From JAQVEB01 sp028698105 (GTDB lineage Bacteria > Bacteroidota > Bacteroidia > Bacteroidales > Dysgonomonadaceae): 45,174 nt of DNA. The notes under the pieces were generated by a model. It saw nothing but the letters and a program-made list of their open reading frames with translations, was not told the origin of the DNA and did not search any database. Of the stretch, positions 14,018-22,715 are shown one piece after another. The translations under genes and the position numbers were made by a program. The number at the start of each line of letters is the position of its first letter. Position 1 is the first letter of the stretch. The DNA is taken from the NCBI GenBank assembly GCA_964293155.1, contig CAXYYA010000031.1:1-45174 (forward strand), in the 5' to 3' direction.

Positions 14018-16240
14018 TCAGAACTGCACGCGCATTGAAAACACTACGTTGCGCCCCGGATTAAACATGTCCACTTCTTTTAACAGGGATAAATGATCAA
14101 CATATTTTTTATCGAACAAATTATTTACCCCGATGCTTGCCGAAAGCGGCGTTTTTCCCGCAAACAGCGTTGCGCCCGCACCCAAATCTACCAACGTATA
14201 GCCAGGCGTTGCCGTTTCCTGAGGGGCCGTACGGTTTTGACTGAACGCTACTTCGGTGGATGCCGACAAAAAGGCTTTCTTGAGGAAAGACAGCGATTTT
14301 TTCTCGGCCCTGGCTTCCGTACGCCATTTATGCGCGGGAATGAACGGAAGGTTGGTTTTGTTATCTTGTTTTCCCAGGACATACGAAAAAGTAGTCTGAA
14401 AATGCAGCCACGGAACATTCAAGGGGTGTATGTGCAAGCCGGTTTCGGCACCGTACAAACGGGCGTGATCCTGCCTGTATTTGTAAACAGGAATATCCTG
14501 TGTGGTTTTTTCGCCCGTGGGCGCAATAAAAATATAGTTACGGATGTAATTATAAAAAGCGGCCGCATCGAGCGTAAAATTTTCTTTATGCCAGTGTAGG
14601 CTAACATCGGCTTCGTAGGCATTTTCGGGCTTTAAGCTCACATCGCCCACTTCATAAATTTCTTCGTGCTGTCCGTTGGATGTAAGCTCGGCCAGATTGG
14701 GTGTGCGGTAGGCCGCCGCAAGATTGGCCCTGAGCAACAGCGCTTCGTTCACGGTAAAGGTGGCGCCCAGCGAGCCGCTTATGCTTCCGTAAGTTTTGCT
14801 CAAAGCCGGACGATATGCCTCTTGCTTCTCCTCGCCTACCTTTTGCGTGGACAAGTGTTTGTAGTCGTAACGCAACCCGCCCTGCAGTTTTATTTTTCCG
14901 GCAAGCGTGCGCTGCAACAAGGTAAACAGCGAATAATTACCGATGGAAGCGTTAGGCAACAGTTTGGTCTCCCGGTCGTGAAGGTTTGTGTTTTGCTGGT
15001 TCATTCCCTGAAATCCGATGATGTATTCCGAGTTAAGATCGCTCGGCAAATACAGGCGCGATTCGTAGGTGAGCGTTCCCAACCGCATCTGCACTTCGTA
15101 TTGGTTTTTTTCGCCCAAATGAGCAAGTTCCGTGCTCTGGTAAGCACCGTTTACTTCGAGTTTTATATTATTTATGTAAACCACGTTCCTGGACGAAAGC
15201 AAATGATTGTTGAGCTTTTGATAAAAAATATCGGGTTTCCGCCCTCGTTTGTTCAATTCTTCCATCGCATGTTCCTCCACCAGTCCGATATTGTGCCGGT
15301 TGTAATCGTAAAATAGATGAAAGAGTCCTTTTTGGCCCGTATGTCCGGCATTTAACTTCAGGGAATATTCGTTAAAACGCGTATTGGGGACAAATTGACC
15401 GCCTCCTTGCAAATAATCGGCGTGCGATTTATGACCAAAACGTATGCCTCCAAAAAAATTTTTCGACACGCCTTTTACGCCGACGTTGTTGGATATACCC
15501 ATGGAGTTTGAAAACAACTGAAGGTTATAGTCGCCCATCCATGTATCTACCGGGGCCGGTTTCTCCGGGATGAAATTAACGACTCCGCCAATGGCGTCCG
15601 ACCCATATAACAGCGATGCCGGGCCTTTGATCACTTCCACGTTTTCAATCCCGAACTCGTCCAACCCCAATGGATGATGGCTGGAGTACTGATAGTTCTC
15701 TATTCTCACGCCGTTATTGAGCGTAAGCACATCGTTCATTGAAAGCCCGCGGATAACGGGTTTCGTTACGCCGCTACCCTTGGAGATCATGTCCACCCCC
15801 GGCAGTTGTGCGATCAGTTCCATTACATTTGGCGTTGTTTTCTGTTCGGGAAGATTCATTTTCAGCACATCTATCTTCACCGCGTTTTCATGCTGGGTTG
15901 AGTTGTAACCACCGGATACCACCACCTCCTCAGCCTGAAGCATGGTTTCCTGTAAGATCACATTCAGGGTGTTATTCCCATCGTTCAAATAAATGGTTTT
16001 TACCTGAGAAGCATAGCCCATATACGAGTACTGCACTTTTGTTTTGCCTTTGGGCAGGTTGTTGAGAAGATAGGCGCCGGTTTCATCCGAAACGGTGCCT
16101 TTATTGGTTTCGTTAATATAGATGGTTGCTCCGGGCAATGGACGGCCATTTTCATCGGCCACCATACCCGATAAGATGCTTTGGGCATACATACCTGCCA
16201 AAGTGCACAGCATGATGCCAATGAGAAATATTTTTTTCAT
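14018..16240 (-). CDS. TonB-dependent outer-membrane receptor, probably metal-related
   Basis: A 740-residue outer-membrane receptor. It has a signal peptide (about 1-19), a CarboxypepD_reg-like N-terminal domain (about 20-95), a plug (about 105-230, with VIRGLSMNDVLTLNNGVRIE and VIKGPASLLYGSDAIGGVVN) and a 22-strand barrel ending in GVNNLFDKKYVDHLS and a final phenylalanine. It is a classical siderophore/metal-type receptor, not SusC, and no SusD follows. The gene immediately upstream in the same direction encodes a His/Cys-rich membrane protein, which suggests zinc, copper or nickel handling (inference). The substrate cannot be read from the barrel. Confidence 0.9.
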   Translation of the reverse strand: MKKIFLIGIMLCTLAGMYAQSILSGMVADENGRPLPGATIYINETNKGTVSDETGAYLLNNLPKGKTKVQYSYMGYASQVKTIYLNDGNNTLNVILQETMLQAEEVVVSGGYNSTQHENAVKIDVLKMNLPEQKTTPNVMELIAQLPGVDMISKGSGVTKPVIRGLSMNDVLTLNNGVRIENYQYSSHHPLGLDEFGIENVEVIKGPASLLYGSDAIGGVVNFIPEKPAPVDTWMGDYNLQLFSNSMGISNNVGVKGVSKNFFGGIRFGHKSHADYLQGGGQFVPNTRFNEYSLKLNAGHTGQKGLFHLFYDYNRHNIGLVEEHAMEELNKRGRKPDIFYQKLNNHLLSSRNVVYINNIKLEVNGAYQSTELAHLGEKNQYEVQMRLGTLTYESRLYLPSDLNSEYIIGFQGMNQQNTNLHDRETKLLPNASIGNYSLFTLLQRTLAGKIKLQGGLRYDYKHLSTQKVGEEKQEAYRPALSKTYGSISGSLGATFTVNEALLLRANLAAAYRTPNLAELTSNGQHEEIYEVGDVSLKPENAYEADVSLHWHKENFTLDAAAFYNYIRNYIFIAPTGEKTTQDIPVYKYRQDHARLYGAETGLHIHPLNVPWLHFQTTFSYVLGKQDNKTNLPFIPAHKWRTEARAEKKSLSFLKKAFLSASTEVAFSQNRTAPQETATPGYTLVDLGAGATLFAGKTPLSASIGVNNLFDKKYVDHLSLLKEVDMFNPGRNVVFSMRVQF

Positions 16241-16342
16241 TGATTTTTTTATTACGTGTTTGTTTGAAAACCAATAAAAATATTGGTTTCGGAAATTTTA
16301 CTAATGAGCATAAATAAATGTGTATAGGTAGCACACATGTAC

Positions 16343-16654
16343 TCAGGCAGCAGGGGGAGCACGTAATAAGAAGCTGTATTCAGAAGACTTGCCGTAATAA
16401 AATGTATGATAACTATCCCGGTAATTATCAGTTACCCGCGGAATAATTTTGCTCGTTTCCTGATGGCTATGTTCTGTATAAAAAGAAAAATGGAAACTAC
16501 AAACAGGACATTTATCGTGATGTTGGTGAAAGTGTTTTTCGTGTTTGGCATGACATACCGGTTCATCATGGTGATGTTCCAGTTTCACTACGGTTGGAAA
16601 CAGGAAAATGACGATAAAAAAAACGGCGGTGATTTTTTTGTAAATAACTTTCAC
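16343..16654 (-). CDS. Small His/Cys-rich membrane protein, putative metal binding
   Basis: A 103-residue protein if it starts at the GTG at 16654. A longer reading from a TTG at 16693 is unlikely because that TTG is the end of the promoter -7 box. One membrane segment or uncleaved signal (about residues 8-24) is followed by a segment, about 27-64, with 12 His and 3 Cys, including HHH, HFHQHH and CPVC. This is an evident metal-binding region. The C-terminus ends LLRAPPAA. The TonB receptor gene lies 102 bases downstream. It may bind metal in the periplasm and pass it on or sense it; no family can be named with confidence. Confidence 0.75.
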   Translation of the reverse strand: MKVIYKKITAVFFIVIFLFPTVVKLEHHHDEPVCHAKHEKHFHQHHDKCPVCSFHFSFYTEHSHQETSKIIPRVTDNYRDSYHTFYYGKSSEYSFLLRAPPAA

Positions 16655-16690
16655 TTGAACGAAAAAAGAATGTTCTCTGTTTTGTTCGGG

Positions 16691-16722
16691 CAAAGGTAGT
16701 AAAATTCGTAAGCTTTATCAAA
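16691..16722 (-). promoter_or_regulatory. Promoter of the His-rich protein / TonB receptor pair
   Basis: On the minus strand, -33 TTTG (16722-16719), 20-base spacer, -7 TACCTTTG (16698-16691). Both boxes and spacing fit the consensus. Transcription would begin downstream of the TTG at 16693, ruling that start out. Confidence 0.75.
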
Positions 16723-16802
16723 GAAAGGAAAAAGAAATAATGTAATTTATCTTAACGTCATCAGATGCTCGCCTATATGGCAGATTTCACGGGTATAATT
16801 TT

Positions 16803-17942
16803 TTATTTGGCTTTCAGCAAAATATCGAATCCGATTTTCTTTTTACCGATGCGGTTTGTTTTTTCTTCGCAAAGTTCACGAACAAAAATTTCCTCGGCCT
16901 GCTGTACCCACCGCCGAAAATCCTTATCGGGGTTATACTCGGGTATAAATTTTATCAGCTTATTCAGTTTAAACTTTTTACTCGTGATCCCCGCCCCCGA
17001 TAATCCCGCATCGTAAGCATTGAACTCCTGTTCCACGTGCACCGGTATCATCAAAATGGGTTTTTGGTAATACAATGCTTCGCATACCGATTCGAAACCG
17101 GAAGTGGTGGAGTAAGCCATACATCCGGCCATGCTCTCCAGGAACGATTTATCGTTTAGCCGGTGCAACACAAAATTATCATCTATAACCGTAACTTCAC
17201 CGGCTTCTTTTTTATCCCAAAAGAAACGCAACGGAATATCGGGATTTTTGTCGTGCCACTTCTTTATTTCATCAAAATAACCCGGATTTAACATATAACC
17301 GTGGATATAATTGCCTTTCGTAGGCTCAATTCCGAATACCTCCTGCCGCAAAAGCGGAGGAACCGTTACCAGATTACGCTCTTCGCAACCCGGCATATCC
17401 CTGAAAGACAACGCCAAAAGCTTGGAGGCCCGTTGACAGGTCCATTTGGTGAGCGTGCGCAGAAAATAATATTTTACATCCTGCTCCGGCGTGGTTTTGT
17501 AATTGGGGTTAAGCAAGACATAGTGGTGAGCTATAGAAACGTGTTTCACGTTGAGTTTTTCATCGAGTTTATACATCCCGAACGCCATTCCGGTGATCAT
17601 TTCGTAAAAATTGATTACCGTATCCGGTTGATACTCTTCAATTTTACTTTTCACAAAGTGAATACTTTCTTTAAAAAACAAGGGCCGTGCAAAATTGCTT
17701 ACGACACTCATCATTATATTCGGTTTCTTTTTTTTGTAAAACGAAGTAAAATTGGGGCTGCTAAATGTGAAAAGTGGCGCGTTAATTTTTTCGGAGAAAA
17801 AATTCGGAATTTCCCTTGATTCACTCTTGCCCACAAGTACAGCCACAACTTCGTGGCCATGCTTACGTAGAATGGAAGCCAGTGAGAGCGCTTGTGTAAA
17901 ATGGCCTCTTCCCTCCCCTTGAACGGTAAATAAAAATTTCAC
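16803..17942 (-). CDS. GT-B fold glycosyltransferase
   Basis: A 379-residue glycosyltransferase starting at GTG (17942). The N-terminus MKFLFTVQGEGRGHFTQALS with the GxGRGH motif is typical of GT28/MurG-like and MGT-type enzymes, in which the glycine loop binds the acceptor. A later AYSTTSGFESVCEALYYQKP segment (about 280-300) matches the nucleotide-sugar-binding part of the C-terminal domain. It is probably cytoplasmic, acting on a lipid- or membrane-associated acceptor. Single gene with its own promoter. Donor and acceptor are unknown; the neighbouring polyprenol-phosphate mannosyltransferase is only a weak hint of glycolipid work. Confidence 0.82.
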   Translation of the reverse strand: MKFLFTVQGEGRGHFTQALSLASILRKHGHEVVAVLVGKSESREIPNFFSEKINAPLFTFSSPNFTSFYKKKKPNIMMSVVSNFARPLFFKESIHFVKSKIEEYQPDTVINFYEMITGMAFGMYKLDEKLNVKHVSIAHHYVLLNPNYKTTPEQDVKYYFLRTLTKWTCQRASKLLALSFRDMPGCEERNLVTVPPLLRQEVFGIEPTKGNYIHGYMLNPGYFDEIKKWHDKNPDIPLRFFWDKKEAGEVTVIDDNFVLHRLNDKSFLESMAGCMAYSTTSGFESVCEALYYQKPILMIPVHVEQEFNAYDAGLSGAGITSKKFKLNKLIKFIPEYNPDKDFRRWVQQAEEIFVRELCEEKTNRIGKKKIGFDILLKAK

Positions 17943-17971
17943 GTGTAAACGTTTTTTGTTCGTACCGGTTG

Positions 17972-17979
17972 CAAAAATA
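17972..17979 (-). promoter_or_regulatory. -7 element of the glycosyltransferase gene
   Basis: On the minus strand TATTTTTG matches TAnnTTTG, about 30 bases before the GTG start. Confidence 0.55.
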
Positions 17980-18046
17980 AGAAATGATTGTTACGATATA
18001 ATGAAGATTCGTAAAAATCGTACATTCCAAGACATTTTGACAGATT

Positions 18047-19384
18047 TTATCTGTCGAATTCGAGGGCGGCGCCGTTCACTCCCTCGATCACGTTAGTGCC
18101 ATCGTAAACCAGATTGCCGTTTACAAACGTTTTTTCGATGGTGTGCGTGAAAGTTTCTCCTTCCAATGGCGACCAACCGCACTTGTAGCGTATATTTTCT
18201 GTGGATACGGTATAAGGTTTGGGATTCACGAGCACCAGATCGGCATAATATCCTTCGCGGATAAATCCCCGCCCTTTCACGCGAAATAACCTGGCCGGTG
18301 CATGACACATTTTTTCTACAACAAATTCTTTCGTGTAAATACCCTGCTGCGTTAATTCCAACATCATTTGCAGGGAATGTTGCACCAATGGCCCTCCCGA
18401 TGCGGCTTTAAGGGCTCCGTCCTGTTTTTCGGACAAAAGATGCGGAGCATGATCGGTGGCTACAACATCCAGTTTACCGGATTTTAACGCGTCGCGTAGC
18501 GACTCGCGGTCTTTTGCCGTTTTTATAGCCGGATTCCATTTTATTTTTGCACCGAGGCTTTCGTAATCTTCATCGGTGAACCAAAGATGATGCACACACA
18601 CTTCGGCGGTAATTTTTTTGTCTTTGAGCGTAGCGTTGCTGAACAGGCTCATCTCACGCCCCGTGGACAAATGCAATACGTGCAGCCGCGATCCGTATTT
18701 ATCGGCCAGCTCAACCGCTTGAGCGGATGATTGATAACAGGCTTCTTCACTCCGGATGAGCGGATGATATTTTATGGGGATATCTTCTCCGCATTGCTTT
18801 TTGTAGGTTTCAACGTTACGGCGGATAATGTCTTCTTTTTCACAATGTGTGGCGATCAGCATATCCACTTCGGCGAAAATGCGTTGCAGCGATTTTTCGT
18901 TGTCCACCAGCATGTTTCCGGTTGATGCCCCCATAAAAATCTTTACCCCGCATACGTTCTTTGCATCAACTTTCAACAGTTCTTCGATGTTGTCGTTGGT
19001 AGCGCCCAGATAGAACGAATAATTTGCTGCCGATTTCTGCGCAGCAACCTCAAATTTCTTATGCAACGCGTCTATCGTAATGGTTTGCGGATTGGTGTTG
19101 GGCATTTCCATGTACGATGTTACCCCTCCGGCTACGGCCGCACGGCTTTCGGTAAAAATATCGCCTTTGTGCGTAAGGCCGGGATCGCGAAAATGCACCT
19201 GATCATCAATAACACCCGGCAACAGAAACATGCCGCGGGCATCAATAACCTCGTTGCAGCGTTGCAATATTTCTTCGGGAACCTCGTCGCGAAACACATG
19301 GGTTATGCGTTCTCCTTCAACGAGCACCGAACCCAAAAAACGCTCGCCGTCGTTAACAACCGTTGCTTTGTGTATAATTTTCAT
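18047..19384 (-). CDS. pyrC: Dihydroorotase
   Basis: PyrC closes carbamoyl-aspartate to dihydroorotate in pyrimidine synthesis. The 445-residue protein starts at the ATG at 19384, whose sequence overlaps the stop of the upstream glycosyltransferase as ATGA, so translation is coupled. An upstream in-frame start would only read through the neighbour's end. Features of an amidohydrolase: GVIDDQVHFRDPGLTHKG near 58-75, carboxylated Lys in VKIFMGASTGNM (Lys148), His180 in ATHCE, HVLHLSTG, and DHAPH near the C-terminal side. The usual first metal ligand of the HxH motif is Gln62, which may be a lineage variant. A hairpin with the stop codon in its loop spans 18039-18055. Confidence 0.93.
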   Translation of the reverse strand: MKIIHKATVVNDGERFLGSVLVEGERITHVFRDEVPEEILQRCNEVIDARGMFLLPGVIDDQVHFRDPGLTHKGDIFTESRAAVAGGVTSYMEMPNTNPQTITIDALHKKFEVAAQKSAANYSFYLGATNDNIEELLKVDAKNVCGVKIFMGASTGNMLVDNEKSLQRIFAEVDMLIATHCEKEDIIRRNVETYKKQCGEDIPIKYHPLIRSEEACYQSSAQAVELADKYGSRLHVLHLSTGREMSLFSNATLKDKKITAEVCVHHLWFTDEDYESLGAKIKWNPAIKTAKDRESLRDALKSGKLDVVATDHAPHLLSEKQDGALKAASGGPLVQHSLQMMLELTQQGIYTKEFVVEKMCHAPARLFRVKGRGFIREGYYADLVLVNPKPYTVSTENIRYKCGWSPLEGETFTHTIEKTFVNGNLVYDGTNVIEGVNGAALEFDR

Positions 19385-20142
19385 TGTGTTTGTGCAATTT
19401 TGTGTTGTGCAGGTTTTATTTTTCCCGTCATATTGCGCCATCGCAAATCCATTACTCCGAAAAATGCTTCGCCAAAGATGCCCGAATTCATTTTGGAGAC
19501 GCCTAACTGCCTGTTTATAAAGATCACGGAAACTTCTTTAATCTTAAAACCGAGGGCGTAAGCCGTATATTTCATTTCGATCTGAAATCCGTAGCCTTTG
19601 AATTTTATTTTGTCTAAATTGATCGTTTCGAGGACTTTACGCTTGTAACATACAAAGCCGGCTGTGGTATCGTTGATGTGCAATCCGGTAACGAGTTGCA
19701 CATATTTTGACGCAAAATAAGACATGAGTACACGTCCCATGGGCCAGTTCACAACGTTTACACCCGTGCTGTAACGGGATCCGATGGACATGTCGTAATC
19801 CTCATCGGCACAAGCGGCATACAACCGCAATAAATCGTCGGGGTTGTGGGAAAAATCTGCGTCCATTTCGAAAATGTATCCGTAAGGCCGCATCAGCGCC
19901 CATTTGAATCCATAAATATACGCTGTACCCAGGCCAAGCTTTCCTTTTCGTTCTTCGATAAACAACCTGTCGGAAAATTCCGAAGCGATCAGTCTTTTCA
20001 CGATATCGGCAGTGCCATCCGGAGAACCGTCGTCAATGACTAAGATATGGAACTCTTTTTCCAATGCGAAAACTGCCCGAATGATGCTTTCGATATTTTC
20101 TTTTTCGTTGTACGTGGGAATAATTACGATGCTGTCCGTCAT
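19381..20142 (-). CDS. Polyprenol monophosphomannose synthase (GT2)
   Basis: A 253-residue family-2 glycosyltransferase of the dolichyl-phosphate-mannose synthase type. It has IIPTYNEKENIESII at the start, the nucleotide-binding DDGSPDGT (37-44) and the metal-binding FEMDADFSHNPDDL (about 90-103). There is no long C-terminal membrane domain, as in single-domain bacterial Ppm enzymes. It probably transfers mannose (or another sugar) from a nucleotide to polyprenyl phosphate on the cytoplasmic face of the membrane, making the donor for lipid or protein glycosylation. The gene overlaps pyrC by four bases; this order may be for expression and not for pathway reasons. Confidence 0.9.
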   Translation of the reverse strand: MTDSIVIIPTYNEKENIESIIRAVFALEKEFHILVIDDGSPDGTADIVKRLIASEFSDRLFIEERKGKLGLGTAYIYGFKWALMRPYGYIFEMDADFSHNPDDLLRLYAACADEDYDMSIGSRYSTGVNVVNWPMGRVLMSYFASKYVQLVTGLHINDTTAGFVCYKRKVLETINLDKIKFKGYGFQIEMKYTAYALGFKIKEVSVIFINRQLGVSKMNSGIFGEAFFGVMDLRWRNMTGKIKPAQHKIAQTQ

Positions 20143-20160
20143 AAACAGAAAAATTTACCT

Positions 20161-20168
20161 CAAAAGTA
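20161..20168 (-). promoter_or_regulatory. -7 element of the GT2-pyrC operon
   Basis: On the minus strand TACTTTTG matches TAnnTTTG, about 19 bases before the ATG at 20142. Confidence 0.55.
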
Positions 20169-20207
20169 ATGTTTTTAACAGATAAATGAAAAAGATTCTT
20201 CAATTAT

Positions 20208-20238
20208 TTTGGATTTGCAATAAAAAACACTATCTTTG
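20208..20238 (+). promoter_or_regulatory. Promoter of initiator tRNA
   Basis: -33 TTTG at 20208-20211, 19-base spacer, -7 TATCTTTG at 20231-20238; the tRNA begins 22 bases later. Confidence 0.7.
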
Positions 20239-20260
20239 CACTCCAATTAAGGAAATACAT

Positions 20261-20332
<72 letters not shown>

Positions 20333-20337
20333 CTATT

Positions 20338-20367
20338 AAGGAAAGTCATGTGTGGCTTTCCTTTTTG
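20338..20367 (+). terminator. Terminator of initiator tRNA
   Basis: AAGGAAAG 20338-20345 pairs with CTTTCCTT 20356-20363, with three further inner pairs (one G.U), followed by a T run. Confidence 0.8.
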
Positions 20368-20510
20368 TTTAATATGCTTTATTTGTGAAGCTTCCAAAAG
20401 GTTTTTATCAATTGCCACGACTTTTACAGACCTTGTAAATATCAAAACGACGCAGCAATTTATCATTTCAAGATTCCATCGAATCTTATTTAAAATAAAG
20501 AGAAATGACA

Positions 20511-20756
20511 TTGTTGGCCCTTCGCCCGAATGGGCGATATTTTCATAACCGTAGGCGATTTATTCGCCTGCGGTAAGGCTCACCCAACAATCCTCGCCCG
20601 AAGTGGCGGCACTAAACCCGAAATAAGTACCGCCACTACGGGCGGAAAATATCTGCGTTGTTGTTTACCATAAGCTGCTCCCGATTATCATCGGGATTAC
20701 GGTTATAAAAACCCGCTCGCCAGCGGACATGTCTCGCCTTTCAGGCGGTGGACTGA
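20511..20756. repeat. Cluster of palindromes in a 640-base gene-free region
   Basis: Between the initiator tRNA and the GH5 gene no coding region is supported. An outer pair TTGTTGG 20511-20517 / CCAACAA 20584-20590 encloses two hairpins (20524-20537 and 20548-20574). Next comes an 18-bp imperfect hairpin (20595-20613 with 20626-20644), then TCCCGAT/ATCGGGA (20679-20696), CCGCT/AGCGG (20713-20726) and CGCCT/AGGCG (20735-20747). ATAACCGTA at 20545-20553 recurs inverted at 20698-20706. It looks like a mosaic of dispersed palindromic elements or one structured RNA. Confidence 0.7.
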
Positions 20757-20976
20757 AAACATTATTTACACAGAATGATAAATTTATATTAATTGTAAAT
20801 CATATAGTTACAAAAACATATAATTGGAAACGGCGCTTTTTAGCAGAGTGAGAAGTCTAATAACATATAAAAATAGTCCCTATCCTGTAATTTTCACACA
20901 GCCACTGAAGGGAGATGGTAATTGAGTTCAGAATTTGGTTCAAATTTTTTACCAACACTTGATAATATACTAATTA

Positions 20977-22074
20977 TCAACTTCTTTTCAACAATTCCAA
21001 CATTTTTCTGTCGAGCAACATGCCTTTGAAATTCTCATATTTCACGTCCTTTCGGCGGCTGTTCAACACCCCGAAATCACCTTGCAGGTTCCAAAGCGAC
21101 CAACCCCAACCTTGTTCTTTGAAAACGCTGAAAACATCTTCCAGCCATGCCAGCGCCACTTCGTGCGGTGTTTTATTGTAGCAGCCCATTTCACCGATAT
21201 GCACATTGCCACCTTGTGCAATCCAGGGTTGCCAGGGTTTTGCCGAAGATTCGTAGATGCTTTGCCTGTCGTATCTTTTGCCATTGGCAACTAAAGGCCA
21301 CGATAATTTATCTTCCGGGAAACTCATCAGTTGCTCCATGTTTGGCCAGGTAGCACGAAAATGCGAAATAAGCATCGGATCGTATCCACGGCCGCTTTGC
21401 ACGATGTTCGGAACATCAGTTAGCGTCATCAACGGGGTGCGCCCCACATCTTTTCCGTCCACAAAAATCAATCTTTCGGGGTCTTCATTCCGAATTGCAC
21501 GGATCAATCTTCTCGCGACTTTGTCATATTTCTCAACACTGACTGAAGGCGCTTCATTTATTAAATTAAAGCTTAGCAGCTTACTCGAAATCCCCTTGTA
21601 ACGTTGTGCAAACTGTTTCCATTGAAACTCGGCTGCCAACAACGGAACTTCGTCTTCGAAAAGATTCGTTGGCGGCTTGGGATTATTGATGCAGTAACCG
21701 GGAAGACGGTGAAAATTAAGGTTAACGTGGAGGTTATAGCGTTTTCCGAAATCAACAGCCTGATCTATTTCCTGCAATACTTTTTCGTTAACGGAGTACC
21801 AATCATCTTCGCTGCTCCACGTCCAGTACGAAAGCGGCAATCGCACGAAATTAAATCCCCATCCGGCAATTATTTCAAAATCTTTTTCATTGAACGCACT
21901 TTGATTCTGCGGATTGAATTTGTTCAATAAATTGAAGCCCTTCCACAACGGTATTTTGTGCGGTTTGGTTTCGGTTGAAACAAGGTTATTCAACGTGTTA
22001 CATGCGCTGCCTGTCGCTCCGATAACCGTGATCAGTCCCATTTTTTTCAAAAAATCCCTTCTGTTCTCAGCCAT
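20977..22074 (-). CDS. Glycoside hydrolase family 5 (cellulase-like), exported
   Basis: A 365-residue retaining glycosidase of the GH5 type. The N-terminus has a twin-arginine motif, NRRDFLKKMG, and then GATGSAC, which fits a Tat-exported lipoprotein with Cys at about 25. In the (beta/alpha)8 domain, WGFNFVRLPLSYW is the strand with the conserved Arg, LINEAPS carries the acid/base Glu and HIGEMGCYN the nucleophile Glu. The substrate is a beta-glucan or beta-mannan, not decidable by eye. It is not inside the SusCD locus of this window, and it stands alone between two divergent or unrelated units with its own promoter. Confidence 0.88.
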   Translation of the reverse strand: MAENRRDFLKKMGLITVIGATGSACNTLNNLVSTETKPHKIPLWKGFNLLNKFNPQNQSAFNEKDFEIIAGWGFNFVRLPLSYWTWSSEDDWYSVNEKVLQEIDQAVDFGKRYNLHVNLNFHRLPGYCINNPKPPTNLFEDEVPLLAAEFQWKQFAQRYKGISSKLLSFNLINEAPSVSVEKYDKVARRLIRAIRNEDPERLIFVDGKDVGRTPLMTLTDVPNIVQSGRGYDPMLISHFRATWPNMEQLMSFPEDKLSWPLVANGKRYDRQSIYESSAKPWQPWIAQGGNVHIGEMGCYNKTPHEVALAWLEDVFSVFKEQGWGWSLWNLQGDFGVLNSRRKDVKYENFKGMLLDRKMLELLKRS

Positions 22075-22108
22075 TTTATATTTCGGATTAATTTGTAATT
22101 ATTTGAAT

Positions 22109-22116
22109 CAAATATA
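22109..22116 (-). promoter_or_regulatory. -7 element of the GH5 gene
   Basis: On the minus strand TATATTTG matches TAnnTTTG, about 35 bases before the ATG at 22074. Confidence 0.6.
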
Positions 22117-22191
22117 TTTAAAATTATGTAAAGTTACCTCTTTTTGCTACACAAAAAAAGTTGCATTCTTGGTACTTATTTCAATTTTTCG

Positions 22192-22199
22192 TTTATTTG
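22192..22199 (+). promoter_or_regulatory. -7 element of rlpA
   Basis: TTTATTTG is a one-mismatch match to TAnnTTTG, with TTG about 20 bases upstream. It places the transcript start near or after the ATG at 22202, favouring the ATG at 22226 as the start of rlpA. Confidence 0.45.
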
Positions 22200-22225
22200 C
22201 AATGGAAAAATCAATAACAGGAACT

Positions 22226-22690
22226 ATGAAAAGGATATTTTCTTTTTCCATTATTCTAATTATAAGCATTTTATCTTCTTTTTCCCAACAAAAAGGAAGA
22301 GCATCTTATTATTCCAACAAATTTCAGGGCCGAAAAACCTCCGGCGGTATCCCCTATCACCGCGACAGCCTTACGTGCGCGCACAAAACACTGCCTTTCG
22401 GCACGTTATTGGTGGTGCGGAATCCGTTAAACAACAGGGAAGTCATCGTAAAAGTAACCGACCGTGGCCCGCACGTGAGAAACCGCATCATTGATCTGTC
22501 TTACGCGGCTGCCAAACAACTCGATATTATCAGGCAAGGCGTTGCACAAATCGAAATCAAGGAATGGAAATTTTTACCGATAGAGCCCCTGCTTATTCCT
22601 TTCGACAAAAACGGCCTTTTTATCCCTGTAAAAACAACGGAAGAAGTTTATAATAAACTGATTATAAGGAAAGAAAAAGTGTTGAGATAA
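22226..22690 (+). CDS. rlpA: RlpA-like septal-ring lytic transglycosylase
   Basis: A 154-residue exported protein with a signal peptide (about 1-20) and a double-psi beta-barrel domain. GRASYYSNKFQGRKTSGG, LPFGTLLVVRN, VKVTDRGPHV and RIIDLSYAAAKQL are the RlpA signature blocks, including the catalytic Asp of VTDRG. RlpA cleaves naked glycan strands in peptidoglycan. There is no SPOR domain, so septal targeting is not indicated. In-frame ATGs lie at 22202 and 22226; the second begins MKRIFSFSII, a proper signal peptide, and fits the promoter. It converges on mtgA. Confidence 0.9.
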   Translation: MKRIFSFSIILIISILSSFSQQKGRASYYSNKFQGRKTSGGIPYHRDSLTCAHKTLPFGTLLVVRNPLNNREVIVKVTDRGPHVRNRIIDLSYAAAKQLDIIRQGVAQIEIKEWKFLPIEPLLIPFDKNGLFIPVKTTEEVYNKLIIRKEKVLR

Positions 22691-22715
22691 AAACTTTTCC
22701 GTGCACTTACGCAAG

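Noticed and set aside
16655..16693. N-terminal extension of the His-rich protein from TTG at 16693
   Set aside because: The TTG is part of the -7 box TACCTTTG, so it would not be in the transcript.
20511..20756. CRISPR array
   Set aside because: The palindromes differ from each other and there are no regular spacers or cas genes.
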